From Myxococcales bacterium (GTDB lineage: Bacteria; Myxococcota_A; Polyangia; Haliangiales; Haliangiaceae): a stretch of DNA of 24,152 nt. The stretch covers positions 1 through 24,152 of the forward strand of contig JADKKI010000003.1 of the NCBI GenBank assembly GCA_016720595.1, read 5' to 3'. Below the pieces are notes generated by a model that saw only the letters and a list, made by a program, of their open reading frames with translations, had not been told where the DNA came from and searched no databases. The translations under genes and the position numbers were made by a program. Shown in pieces: positions 1 through 8,435 of this stretch. Every line of letters starts with the position of its first letter. Position 1 is the first letter of the stretch.

Positions 1-645
1 GGTAACTACCTGGTCTGTTCTCGACCGGAGACCGGCCAGAACGATCCGAACATCACGTCGCTGTACGACCTCCCCGACCTGATGGCGAAACCGCTACGGT
101 CCGCTCGGCCTCGATCGTCCGCACAACGTCAAGGTCGACGGGTTCTACCAGTTCGATCTCAAGATTTGCGGGCGTCCCTGACCGCGGGCGGTAGCTTCCG
201 CGCGCAGTCCGGCATCGCGCACAACGTGCTCGGCGCTCGCAGCACCCGGGCTACGGTCCGGGCGCGAGTCGTACCTCCTGCCGCGGTGGCGCGGCGACCT
301 GGTCGCCCTAGACCTCGCAGCTCGATATCCGAGGGCCACGGCTACAAGATCAACAAGCACACGATGCTCGAGGCTTCGTCAACGTGTTCAACCTGTTCAA
401 CCAGCAGGACCAGCTCAACGTCGACGAGAACTACACGCAGGACTCGTGAACCCGATCCTCGGTGGTGGTGACCCCGAGGACCCTGAAGCACGTGAAGACC
501 CTCGACGAGGTCTCGGGCGCCGGATCAACGCCTCGCCGATCAAGAACAAGAACTACAACCACACCCCGGGACCAGCAACGCGACCATCACCGGCGCCCAG
601 CAGGCTCCGCGCGCGGTGCAGCCCGGGTTCCGGCGGCCGTTCTAG
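1..645 (+). CDS. TonB-dependent receptor, C-terminal fragment (frameshifted, 5' end outside window)
   Basis: This is the tail of an outer-membrane TonB-dependent receptor, probably of the Oar-like type common in myxobacteria. It is recognised from beta-barrel strand motifs spread over several frames: SLYDLPDLMA, HNVKVDGFYQFDL, TAGGSFRAQSGIAHNVLGA, YKINKHTMLE, then FVNVFNLFNQQDQLNVDENY and NPILGG, and finally QAPRAVQPGFRRPF followed by TAG at 643-645. The VFNLFNQQ strand and the terminal Phe are typical of the last strands of these barrels, where the final aromatic residue is used for BAM-dependent insertion. Frames change near 88, 165, 235, 370 and 450, so at least five indels are needed to restore one protein. 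The plug domain and TonB box lie left of the window. The substrate cannot be told. I take the shifts as sequence errors, although a decayed gene is possible. Confidence 0.72.
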
Positions 646-669
646 ACCCCGACGTTCTTGGGTGAAGAA

Positions 670-690
670 GGGCCTGGGAAACCCGGGCCC
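670..690 (+). terminator. Hairpin terminator after the TonB receptor
   Basis: GGGCCTGGG (670-678) pairs with CCCGGGCCC (682-690) across an AAA loop, with one G-U pair in a 9-bp stem. It lies 24 nt after the receptor stop codon. Only a short weak T-run (GTTT) follows, so intrinsic termination would be imperfect. Confidence 0.5.
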
Positions 691-753
691 CCCACGTTTC
701 AGGACGGCTAACGCCAGTAGATCGAACCACCATCATGGCGTTCATAGACCTCC

Positions 754-1815
754 ATGGACATCCGGTTTGGCGATCACGCGTCGTTCCACAAGGCAGCCCT
801 CGGCATGGTCGGCGGCTCCGCTCTCCTCGGACTGGCCCTTCACCCGGTGACCGCTGGCGCCGATCGCGGGTGGCATCCTCGGCATCGCGGCCGGCGCCGC
901 CTGGGCGCACGGCAAGGCGACCTGGCGGATGGCCGCCGCGGGCGCTGCGGTGATCCCGCTGTTCGCGCTCTCGCCGAGCTGGCCGATGCTCGCGGGGGTG
1001 AGCTCGATGCTCGCGCTCGGGCTCGCGATCGGTGGCCCGCGCGGCGTGCGCGGTGCGCTGGGTGGCGCTCGGCGATGACCGCCCTGGTGGCGATGTGGTG
1101 CGCGCTGCGGATCGATGGCGCGAACCAGACCGCGCAGTGGCCGTTGTGGGTGAAGCACGCGACGAGCGCCGCTGCGATGGGCATGGTCGGCGTCCTCGCG
1201 ATGCTCCCGCGCCACCTGAAGCTCGCGCTCGATCCGGTGCAGGCCGCGCTGCGGAAGCTGCCGAGCTCGCTCGACGCCGAAGTTCGCAACCTGGTGCGAT
1301 CGCTCGGTCGCGATCTGGGACTCCACGAAGGACCGCCTGTCCGACACCGACTCCCGGCAAGAACCTCGTCCGCGATGGCGTGCTGCAAGACCATCGAGGT
1401 CGCCGCCAAGAGCGCGGACGTCAAGCTGACGGGCGCCAACGACACCGAGCTCACCGCCCGCATGGAGGAGCTTCGATAAGCGGATCGCCGCGGCGACCGA
1501 CGCCGAGGTCAAGACCCAGTACACTGGCGCGCGCCGCTCTCGATGACCAGCGCCGCTATCGCGCGCAGATCCGCCAGGGGACGCGAGCGCGTGGTCGCCC
1601 GGATGCACAACCACGTCGCCGCGCTCGAGAAGTTCCAGCTCGCCGCCACCGGGCTCGAGGCCCAGCGCGTGGCCGCCAGTGGCGCGACCAAGCAGCTCGA
1701 CGAGCTCTCGCAGGAGGTCGCCGCGAGCGGCGAGGCGCTGGCGGAGATGGAGCTCGGGCTCGCCGCGAGTGATCCCGCGACCGCCGCCCCGGTGACGGCG
1801 ACCGCCGAAGCCTGA
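754..1815 (+). CDS. Unknown multi-pass membrane protein with cytoplasmic coiled-coil tail (frameshifted)
   Basis: I do not recognise the family. Joining frames gives an N-terminal half with about four or five hydrophobic segments: ALGMVGGSALLGLAL, PIAGGILGIAAGAAW, PMLAGVSSMLALGLAIGG, MTALVAMWCALRI and ATSAAAMGMVGVLAML. A charged C-terminal half follows, rich in Ala, Glu, Arg and Gln (for example ELTARMEELDKRIAAATD and KQLDELSQEVAASGEALAEM), which should form long coiled-coil helices. The frame changes near 860, 1070, 1310-1360, 1475, 1530 and 1575, and the protein ends at TGA 1813-1815. The ATG at 754 opens the first good frame, but no clear ribosome binding site precedes it, so the start is uncertain. 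The gene lies between two terminator-like hairpins and is probably monocistronic. Such an architecture suits a membrane-anchored structural or signalling scaffold, which is inference only. Confidence 0.55.
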
Positions 1816-1837
1816 ACCAACCCCGGAAGTCCCGCAG

Positions 1838-1861
1838 CACCCGCATCGTCGCGGGTGTTTT
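1838..1861 (+). terminator. Rho-independent terminator
   Basis: CACCCGC (1838-1844) and GCGGGTG (1851-1857) form a 7-bp GC-rich stem with a 6-nt loop. A TTTT run follows at once, 22 nt after the stop codon of the membrane protein gene. This is the best intrinsic terminator in the window. Confidence 0.8.
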
Positions 1862-1970
1862 GCAGTTTCGGGCGTTTTGCCCCGCTGAATATCCACGAGT
1901 TGGCGGCCGTCGGACCCGAGCAGGTAACCTGCGGGGCCCATCGGCCACTTCTGATAGGCTGGACACTCGT

Positions 1971-1976
1971 AGGAGG
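1971..1976 (+). promoter_or_regulatory. Ribosome binding site fixing the TPR protein start
   Basis: A perfect AGGAGG stands 4 nt before ATG 1981. It selects this start over in-frame codons further upstream, and the translation from here begins with a normal signal peptide. Confidence 0.8.
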
Positions 1977-1980
1977 AAGC

Positions 1981-2950
1981 ATGCGTCTCGCCCGGATCCT
2001 GTTCGCGCTCGGTACCTTGGTCGCGGTCCCCGCCGTCTCGTTCGCGGAGGACGCGGACGCCTATTACAAGCAGGGGCTCGCCTACAAGCAGCAGGGCAAG
2101 AACGACGACGCCATCTCGGCGCTCGAGAAGGCCGTGGCCGCCAACCCCAAGCACGGGATGGCGTGGTCGTCGCTGGGCAACCTGTACAAGCAGAAGGGCG
2201 ACATCACCAGGGCCGTCGCGGCCTACGAGGCGGCGACGGCGGTGATCAGGAAGGACAAGGTCCTGTGGTCGAACCTCGGCATGGCGTACTACCGCGCCGG
2301 CGAGAAGCTCGACAAGGACGCCAAGGCCAAGCAGATCGACAAGGCGATCGCCGCGCTCGAGCAGGGCAAGACGCTCGCGCCGAATGACGCCGAGATCCGC
2401 GGCAACCCCGGCACGATCAAGCGCCAGAAGGGTGACCTCCCAGGAGCTATCGCCGAGCTCGAGGTCGCGACCAAGAACAAGCCCGACGACGCGAACTACT
2501 GGAACAACCTCGGCGTCGCGTATCGGATGTCCAAGCGCGACGATGATGCGCTCAAGGCGTTCGAGAAGGCCGTCGCGATCTCGCCGAACGATCCGCAGCT
2601 CCACTTCAACCTGGGCGTGGTCTACCGCCGCAAGGGAGGAGGTCGACAAGGCGATCGCGGAGTACGAGAAGGCGGTGGGGCTGCAGCCCGACTACGTCGA
2701 CGCCTGGTACGACCTCGGCCACGTCTACAAGGCCAACCACGAGAACGACAAGTCGATCAACGCGTTCCAGAAGTACCTCGACCTCAACAAGGGCAAGGAT
2801 TCGCTGGGGCAGAAGAAGGCCGAGGAGGAGCTGGCGGGCATGGGCGGTGCGAAGGACCCAAAAAAGGATCCGAAGTCGGATCCCAAGAAGGATCCGCCCA
2901 AGGCCCCGAAGTCGGGCACGCCCAAGAAGCCGGTTCCCAACAAGAAGTAG
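1981..2950 (+). CDS. Exported tetratricopeptide-repeat (TPR) protein, one frameshift
   Basis: The protein of about 322 residues begins with a Sec signal peptide (MRLARILFALGTLVAVPAVS, then FAED). About six TPR units follow, with the usual W-LG-Y and A-FEKA spacing: YYKQGLAYKQQGKNDDAISA, WSSLGNLYKQKGDITRAVAA, WSNLGMAYYRAGEKL, YWNNLGVAYRMSKRDDDALK, HFNLGVVYRRKG and WYDLGHVYKANHENDKS. It ends in a low-complexity tail rich in Lys, Asp and Pro (KDPKKDPKSDPKKDPPK). The frame changes near 2635 within a run of G and A (AAGGGAGGAGG), and removing one base restores RKGEVDKAIAEYEKAV. TPR arrays bind protein partners, so a periplasmic or cell-surface scaffold role is likely, but the partner is unknown. 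The gene stands alone between a terminator and a 40-nt gap to the next gene. Confidence 0.85.
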
Positions 2951-2990
2951 GTTCCCCGCGGGTCGGGTGGTGGGTGCTACGCTGGCAGAC

Positions 2991-3741
2991 ATGCGGATCA
3001 GCTGGCTCTCCGCCGAGGAGATCGCTGCCGCCCGGGCCGCGTTGACGGCCGACGGGGCGACGTGGGACTCGCACTTCGTCCCCGAGTTCACGCTGCCACC
3101 CCAGCCCGCGGACTCCATGATCCTCGACTGGGCCGGGACGCTCGAGCACGTGGCGCGCGCCGAGCGGGTCAGCCAGGTGGTGCGCGAGCTTGGGCTCGAC
3201 GAGGCGCGGCGCCGGTTCGGCGCGGCGCCCGCCGCCATCGAGGCAGCGACCCTGGCCGCGGCCGCCCACGAGGGCGATGCGCCCGGGCTCCCCCGAGGTG
3301 CTGGGCGTGCTCGAGCGGCCGATCGACAACTACGTGTTCTACGCGCCGTTCCTCGAGCTGGCGATCTCGCTCGGGAAGCGTGATCTGGATCGAACCATCC
3401 CAGCGTACGAGCAGTTCGTCACCGCCTATGCCTACGCCCTCGATCGCGTCCCCCACGGCGCCGAGCGGATCGGTGCGGTCAGGGACGGCCTGGCGGACTT
3501 CTATGTCAGCGCGGGCCGCACCGAGCGTGCCGAGGCGCTGTTCGAGCAGCGCCACGACGAGGACCAGGGTGATGTCGCCGTCGCGCTGTCCGCGAGCCGG
3601 GCGTTCCTCGCGGCGGGCGTCGTCAGCCACGCGGTGCGATGGCTCGGTGTAGGTGCGGCGCGTGCGTCGGCGCTCGGGCGCGAGGAGCTAGCCCAGAAGC
3701 TGCGGGCGAAGCAAGAGTCCGTGCGCAAGCGCCTCAGCTGA
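2991..3741 (+). CDS. Hypothetical helical protein, one frameshift
   Basis: The family is not recognised. About 249 residues are encoded once a single extra base near 3290 (in the run CTCCCCC) is removed. The N-terminal part reads MRISWLSAEEIAAARAALTA and the C-terminal part contains YVFYAPFLELAISLGKRDLD and AYEQFVTAYAYALDRVP. It then has a TPR-like pair of helices (LADFYVSAGRTERAEALFEQ, followed by the segment ending LSASRAFLAAG) and a basic end (AKQESVRKRLS). No signal peptide or membrane segment is seen, so it should be cytoplasmic. The ATG at 2991 lies 40 nt after the TPR gene stop without a terminator between them, so the two may be co-transcribed. The helical-repeat character suggests protein binding, but nothing more can be said. 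Confidence 0.7.
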
Positions 3742-3901
3742 GCGATCGGGGCGTGGCGTCCGCGACCGGCGAGGCGTGGACGCTCACCGTGGTGGTCGGC
3801 GTAGCCTGTGGATCGACCATGGCGCGGCCGTCGGAGTCTGCAGCTCGCTGTCGGGCGACCTCGGCCCGGGCGTGGTGCTTGCTAAGGACATGTTGGGTCC
3901 C

Positions 3902-4777
3902 ATGCTCAACTACAACCACCTCTACTACTTCCATGTGGCCGCCCTCGAGGGCTCGGTGGCCGCAGCTGCGGTGCGGCTCGGCGTGACGCAGCCGACCGTC
4001 AGTGAGCAGGTGAGGGCGCTCGAGCGCGCACTCGAGGTCTCGCTGTTCGAGCGCCAGTCGACGGGCCTCCGGCTGACCGAGGCAGGACGACTCGCCTTCG
4101 AGCACACGCAGGTGATGTTCCGCGCGAGCGAGCACCTTTCGGAGGCGCTGGGACACGGCCCGCGCGCGCTGCCGAAGACGTTGCGGATCGGCCTCTCCGG
4201 TGCGGTGGCGCGGACCACCAGCACCGATTTCTTGCTGCCGTTGCTCGAGCTCGAGGGGTGCATCCCTTCGATCCGCGCGGCAGATACGACCGAGCTGCTG
4301 CGGGACCTGCGCGGCTCGGAGCTCGATCTCGTGCTGTGCGAGACCGAGCCACCCGAGGCTGGCCGCCGCGGGCTCGAGATCGTGAAGCTCGCGACCATGA
4401 CCTTGATCGCGGTGGGACCGCCGTCGCTCGTCCTCGCGCCCGACTGGCAGGACGCGAAGCTCATCAACTACCGTGTGAGCTCCGCGCTGCGCTGGGATGT
4501 CGATGCGTACCTCGAGGCCAAGGGCCTGCGGCCGAGGCTGGTCGCCGAGAGCGACGATGCCCTGTTCCTGGTCGAGGCCGCGGCACACGCCGGCTATGTC
4601 ACGTTCGTGCCGCGTTCGATCGCGCGCGACGCGATCGCCAACGGCCGGCTGGCGGTGATCGCGGAGCTCGGTCCTTCGCACGCTGGCGTGTTCGCGCTGT
4701 ACCAGGATGGCAGCTCTGCGGACCTGGCCCGACGGGCCGTGGAGCTGCTGGTGGCGCACCTCCGCGCCGTCACCTGA
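3902..4777 (+). CDS. LysR-family transcriptional regulator, NhaR-like
   Basis: The N-terminus MLNYNHLYYFHVAALEGSV closely resembles NhaR, whose N-terminus has INYNHLYYFW. The winged helix-turn-helix lies at residues 17-37 (AAAAVRLGVTQPTVSEQVRA), followed by LFERQSTGLRLTEAG. The rest is the two-lobed effector-binding domain. The length of about 291 residues fits the family (NhaR is near 300). NhaR activates the Na+/H+ antiporter gene nhaA in response to sodium. No antiporter is next to this gene, so its target is unknown. The longest frame begins with GTG at 3776, but that adds 42 residues absent from relatives. ATG 3902 or ATG 3890 is preferred, with a weak AAGGA at 3884-3888. The 148 nt upstream hold no clear promoter. 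The frame is intact. Confidence 0.85.
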   Translation: MLNYNHLYYFHVAALEGSVAAAAVRLGVTQPTVSEQVRALERALEVSLFERQSTGLRLTEAGRLAFEHTQVMFRASEHLSEALGHGPRALPKTLRIGLSGAVARTTSTDFLLPLLELEGCIPSIRAADTTELLRDLRGSELDLVLCETEPPEAGRRGLEIVKLATMTLIAVGPPSLVLAPDWQDAKLINYRVSSALRWDVDAYLEAKGLRPRLVAESDDALFLVEAAAHAGYVTFVPRSIARDAIANGRLAVIAELGPSHAGVFALYQDGSSADLARRAVELLVAHLRAVT

Positions 4778-4829
4778 GCCGAGGATCGTCCGATCGGTTC
4801 GTCACACCCGTCTGGTAAGACCGGAGGGT

Positions 4830-6200
4830 ATGGGCAAGATCAAGCCCCTCAAGCCGCGCAGCATTCACCGCTGCCAGGCGTGCGGCCACGTGGAGTCCAA
4901 GTGGCAGGGCCGGTGTCCTGCGTGCCAGGAGTGGAACTCGCTCGTCGAGGAGATGGACGCGGCGGGGAACGCGCGCACCAGCGCCTCGGGGATCGCCGAT
5001 GGCCACGCGCCGATCTCGATCGTCGACGTGCGCGAGATCAGCGCCTCGGATCGGCAGTCCACGCAGATCGGTGAGCTCGATCGTGTCCTCGGTGGAGGCC
5101 TGGTCGCGGGCAGCCTCGTCCTGCTCGGCGGTGATCCAGGCGTGGGCAAGTCCACGTTGCTGATCCAGGCCCTGGCGGGGCTCGCGCGGGGTGGCCGCGT
5201 GCTGTACGCGACCGGCGAGGAGAGCGTGGCTCAGACGGCGATGCGCGCACGCCGGGTCGGGGCCTCCGACGCGCGGCTCGCCGTGGTCGCGGAGACGGAT
5301 GTCGAGAAGATCCTCGCGCACGCCAAGGCGGAGCCGCCGGCGATCCTCGCGGTGGATTCGATCCAGACGATGTACACGCCGTTGCTCGACTCGATCCCGG
5401 GCTCGCTCGCGCAGGTCCGCGAGTGTGCGAGCCGCCTCATGCAGTATGCGAAGACCTCCGGCGTCCCCACGATCCTCGTCGGTCATGTCACCAAGGATGG
5501 TGGCCTCGCCGGTCCCAAGACGCTCGAGCACCTCGTCGATGTGGTGCTGCAGCTCGAAGGCGACGGTGGTCCGTACCGGATCCTCCGGGCGCACAAGAAT
5601 CGGTTCGGTTCCACGCAAGAGATCGGCGTGTTCGAGATGCGCGGCGCCGGGATGGCCGAGGTCACCAATCCGTCCGCGCATCTGCTCGCGGAGCGCCCGA
5701 TCGGCGCGCCCGGCTCGGTGGTCGTGGCCTCCGCCGATGGCGCGCGCCCGTTGCTGGTGGAGATCCAGGCGCTGGTAGCACCAGCCAGCGCGGGCGTCGG
5801 GCGGCGGACCGCCGCGGGGGTGGACGGCAACCGGGTCTCGCTCCTGCTCGCGGTGCTCGCGCAGCGTGCGAGCTGCGATGTCCTCGATCGGGACGTGTTC
5901 GTCAACGTCGCCGGTGGGTTGCGCCTCGCGGAACCCGCGATCGATCTCGGCGTGGCCTGCGCGATCGCGTCATCGGCGCGCGGCCGCGCGATCGACGCGA
6001 AGACCGTGGTGTTCGGCGAGGTCGGGCTCGCAGGCGAGGTTCGTGCGGTGCCGCTGTGCGAGCAACGGCTCGCGGAGGCCGCACGGCTCGGCTTCACCCG
6101 GGCGCTGATCCCTGCGCAGAACCGGCTACGGATCGAGAACCCGATGGGGCTCGAGTTGGTGTTGATCGATCGCCTCGTGACCGCGCTCGCCGAGCTCTGA
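4830..6200 (+). CDS. radA: DNA repair protein RadA (Sms)
   Basis: RadA is a RecA-like ATPase that promotes branch migration and processing of recombination intermediates in the cytoplasm. All family marks are present in 456 residues (E. coli RadA has 460). There is a C4 zinc finger at residues 15-32 (CQAC...CPAC) and a Walker A motif GGDPGVGKST at about 100-109. These are followed by the ATPase core with ILAVDSIQT, the RadA-specific KNRFGST motif, and a C-terminal Lon-protease-like domain (GNRVSLLLAVLAQR, AIDLGVACAIASS, VGLAGEVRAV). ATG 4830 is chosen because the protein from here matches the family N-terminus. A GGAGGG sits very close to it (4823-4828). The gene lies 52 nt after the LysR gene, so read-through is possible. 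The frame is intact. Confidence 0.97.
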   Translation: MGKIKPLKPRSIHRCQACGHVESKWQGRCPACQEWNSLVEEMDAAGNARTSASGIADGHAPISIVDVREISASDRQSTQIGELDRVLGGGLVAGSLVLLGGDPGVGKSTLLIQALAGLARGGRVLYATGEESVAQTAMRARRVGASDARLAVVAETDVEKILAHAKAEPPAILAVDSIQTMYTPLLDSIPGSLAQVRECASRLMQYAKTSGVPTILVGHVTKDGGLAGPKTLEHLVDVVLQLEGDGGPYRILRAHKNRFGSTQEIGVFEMRGAGMAEVTNPSAHLLAERPIGAPGSVVVASADGARPLLVEIQALVAPASAGVGRRTAAGVDGNRVSLLLAVLAQRASCDVLDRDVFVNVAGGLRLAEPAIDLGVACAIASSARGRAIDAKTVVFGEVGLAGEVRAVPLCEQRLAEAARLGFTRALIPAQNRLRIENPMGLELVLIDRLVTALAEL

Positions 6201-6275
6201 GCGTCGCCCAGAAGCTCGCGACCTTCAGCTGCGCTTCGTCACAATCCAGCTGTGGAGCTCGACAGGTTCCGGAGG

Positions 6276-6360
6276 TTTAAACCCAGGAAGCCAGGAACCA
6301 AGGTCGGAGACTTTTTCCAGATCAGTCCGCTGCCTTGCTTCCCAGCTTCCTTGGTTTGAA
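6276..6360. repeat. Imperfect 28-bp inverted repeat between convergent genes
   Basis: The left arm 6276-6303 (begins TTTAAACCCAGGAAGCC) matches the reverse complement of the right arm 6333-6360 (ends AGCTTCCTTGGTTTGAA) at 23 of 28 positions. The 29-nt loop carries CTTTTT. It lies between the radA stop (6200) and the porin stop (6431), where a bidirectional terminator is expected. It is less GC-rich than its surroundings. The size is larger than a usual terminator, so a small mobile or REP-like repeat is an alternative. Confidence 0.6.
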
Positions 6361-6430
6361 CTCCTGGCACACGCGCGCCTGAGTGCAATCAACCGAGCTG
6401 ATCCGCGCCAGGTTGCCGGACGGGGCGGTC

Positions 6431-8306
6431 TCAGAACGTCAGCATCATGCGCGCCTGGATCGTGTGCGCGGTGCCGGCATCGCCGGTATTGGTCGCGCCC
6501 GTGTCCGCATCGGTGCCGTAGCCAAAGGTCGTGCCGCCGACCTCGTCGGCCGGGTGCGCCATCGCGCCGAACGGGAACAGGACGCCGTACGAGATGCCGA
6601 TGGTGAAGCCGTTGTTGGTGTATGCGACGTCGGAATCGAACTCGGTGCCGTACATGCGCGAGTTGCCGGGCGTGGCGATCGGCTTGAGTGCGAACGACGT
6701 GACGTTCGCGACCTTGAAGGTGATCGACTTGGTCAGGTCGTACTGGAGGTACGGCTTGACGTAGCCCGCGTTGGTCACGGCGCCGATCAGGTGCCGGAAC
6801 AGGATCATGTCGACCTTGTACTCGCGGTTGAAGATGAACTGGCTGAGCTTCGAGTCGGTGGGGCAGGAGGCGCCGGTGGGGCAGGTCCCGGAGCAGGTTC
6901 GCGTACGCGATGTTCGTGTTGCCCTGCGGGGTGTTGTCCCACTGGTCTCCGGAGGCGGCGCCCGTCTCGAGACCGAGACGGAGCTTGCCTTCGAGGCCCT
7001 TCCACCCGACGCGGCCGGTGCCGCCGTACTTGCGGATGTCGACGGTCCCCAGCTTGTTGAGATCGTCGACCCGGGAGATCTTGCCGAGCTGAGCGACGAA
7101 CTCGCCTTCGAGCGACCAGCGGCCGTAGCCGAGCTTGCCCCACAGATCGGGGGTGTAGGTCTTCATGCCGCGCGGCACGTAGCCCGCGATCGGATCGAGC
7201 GAGCCCCCGAGGGTGAAGCCGTTGAGGTTGTTGTCCCAGCTCTGGGTCTTGTACTCAAAGTACACGCCGTAGTTGAGCGCGACATCGCCGCGGTCGACGG
7301 TGTCCTTGAACTCCTGTGGTGAGTCCATCTTCGAGATCACCGCGACCCAGCCGTCCTGGTCATCGCTGTCGTCGAGATCGAACGGGTGACCCTCGTGGCC
7401 CTTGTTCTGTGCGGTCTGGTTCGACGTGAGGCGCGTGATGCCCCAATCTGCGGCGAGCATCGCGCGCAGCTGCGTGCCGGGGATCTGGGCCGAGAAGCTC
7501 ACGCGATCGACGGTGTCGCCGTAGTCCGCGTCGAGATCGTAGGTGCCGGCGATCGGATCGTGGCCGCCACCGTTGTGGAACATGCCCATGCCCCAGTGAT
7601 CGGGCTGGCGTCCGAACTTCAGGATGCCGAGTGGGATGGCGACCTCGGCCCACGCGCGCTTGACCGTGATCGCATCGCGGTTGCTGTTGACGCCTGCGGT
7701 CGGCGGATCCTGCGTGCTGCCGAAGGCGCCGAGCGGCGGCAGGTTCGTGTCGCTGTAGACGCCGGTCAGGTCCGTGCCGGTCGGGGTCGAGCCGAGCACG
7801 AGGTTGTCGAGGACGTCGGCCTGGACGTGGACCGAGGTCCCTTCGTCGATGTTGATCGTGGGCTCGAGCCGGAGCCGCATGTTGGCGCCCGACAGGTTCC
7901 CGCACGGGTGATCCAGGTTGTCCGAGTAGCAGCCGAGTGCGCGCGGGAACGGCGCTCCACCGAGGCTCGAGCCATCCTGGGCCCGATCGTAGAAGCCGAG
8001 GTTGAAGTTCTTGAACCAGTCGGTCCGCAGCCGGAAGTAGCCGTCGATCTCGAACAGCTTCCAGCGCTTCCGCCGGCCCTTCGGCGCAGGGAGCGCGGGC
8101 GTGGTCGGGAGCAGACCCGGCGTCTTGGGGGCCTCCTCGGCGACGCCTTCTTTTTTCTCTTCGCCCGATGGCTGCTGGCCCATGCCGGGCCCCATGCCGC
8201 CACCCGGAGAGATCTGCGCCTCGGCGACCCCAGTAGTCACCACCAGGAGAGCGACGATGATGCGCGAATTTTTGTAAGGCATGGGAATCACGTGGGATTT
8301 GGCCAT
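6431..8306 (-). CDS. Outer-membrane beta-barrel porin-like protein (TIGR04551-like), one frameshift
   Basis: The precursor has a signal peptide (KNSRIIVALLVVTTGVAEAQ) and a Gly/Pro/Glu-rich linker. A large beta-barrel domain follows, starting near LFEIDGYFRLRTDWFKNFNL and ending in ...HTIQARMMLTF, with the C-terminal Phe typical of outer-membrane barrels. Segments such as MRLRLEPTINIDEGTSVHVQ and VLDNLVLGSTPTGTDL match my memory of the myxobacterial family TIGR04551, which I cannot verify here. Porin-like features include EVAIPLGILKFGRQPDHWGM. The frame changes near 6886, after YANLLR, where the correct reading resumes as GTCPTGASCPTDSKLSQFIF. The start could be ATG 8306 or ATG 8282. Both keep the signal peptide, and 8306 fits better with the promoter. 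Substrate unknown; the role as channel or structural barrel is inferred from fold. Confidence 0.8.
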
Positions 8307-8330
8307 CAGGCGACCGCTCTCAGGCGGCGG

Positions 8331-8360
8331 ACTATAGACAGGCGATGGAAGGCGGGTCAA
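8331..8360 (-). promoter_or_regulatory. Sigma70-type promoter for the porin gene
   Basis: Read on the minus strand, TTGACC (8360-8355) and TATAGT (8336-8331) are separated by 18 nt. Each differs from the consensus -35 and -10 boxes at one position. Transcription should start near 8324, leaving a short leader of roughly 18 nt before ATG 8306, or about 42 nt before ATG 8282. Confidence 0.65.
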
Positions 8361-8435
8361 ACGCGCTGGCAACGAAGTCATCCCCAGGGCAACCAAGATC
8401 GCGCGTCTAGAATCCAGAGGTTATGGTTCCTGTCG

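Noticed and set aside
2625..2645. Programmed ribosomal frameshift in the TPR gene
   Set aside because: No slippery heptamer with a downstream structure is evident, and similar breaks occur in many genes here, so a sequencing indel is simpler.
742..2649. A 635-codon minus-strand open frame
   Set aside because: It covers three unrelated regions, runs antisense to the TPR gene and its terminator, and has Arg-rich composition typical of shadow frames in GC-rich DNA.
3776..3901. GTG start adding 42 residues to the LysR regulator
   Set aside because: The family begins right at the NYNHLYYF segment, and the added residues are unlike any DNA-binding domain extension.
7386..8435. Upstream extension of the putative lipoprotein at 8436
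   Set aside because: The extension is antisense to the porin gene, lacks any domain and removes the signal sequence from the N-terminus.
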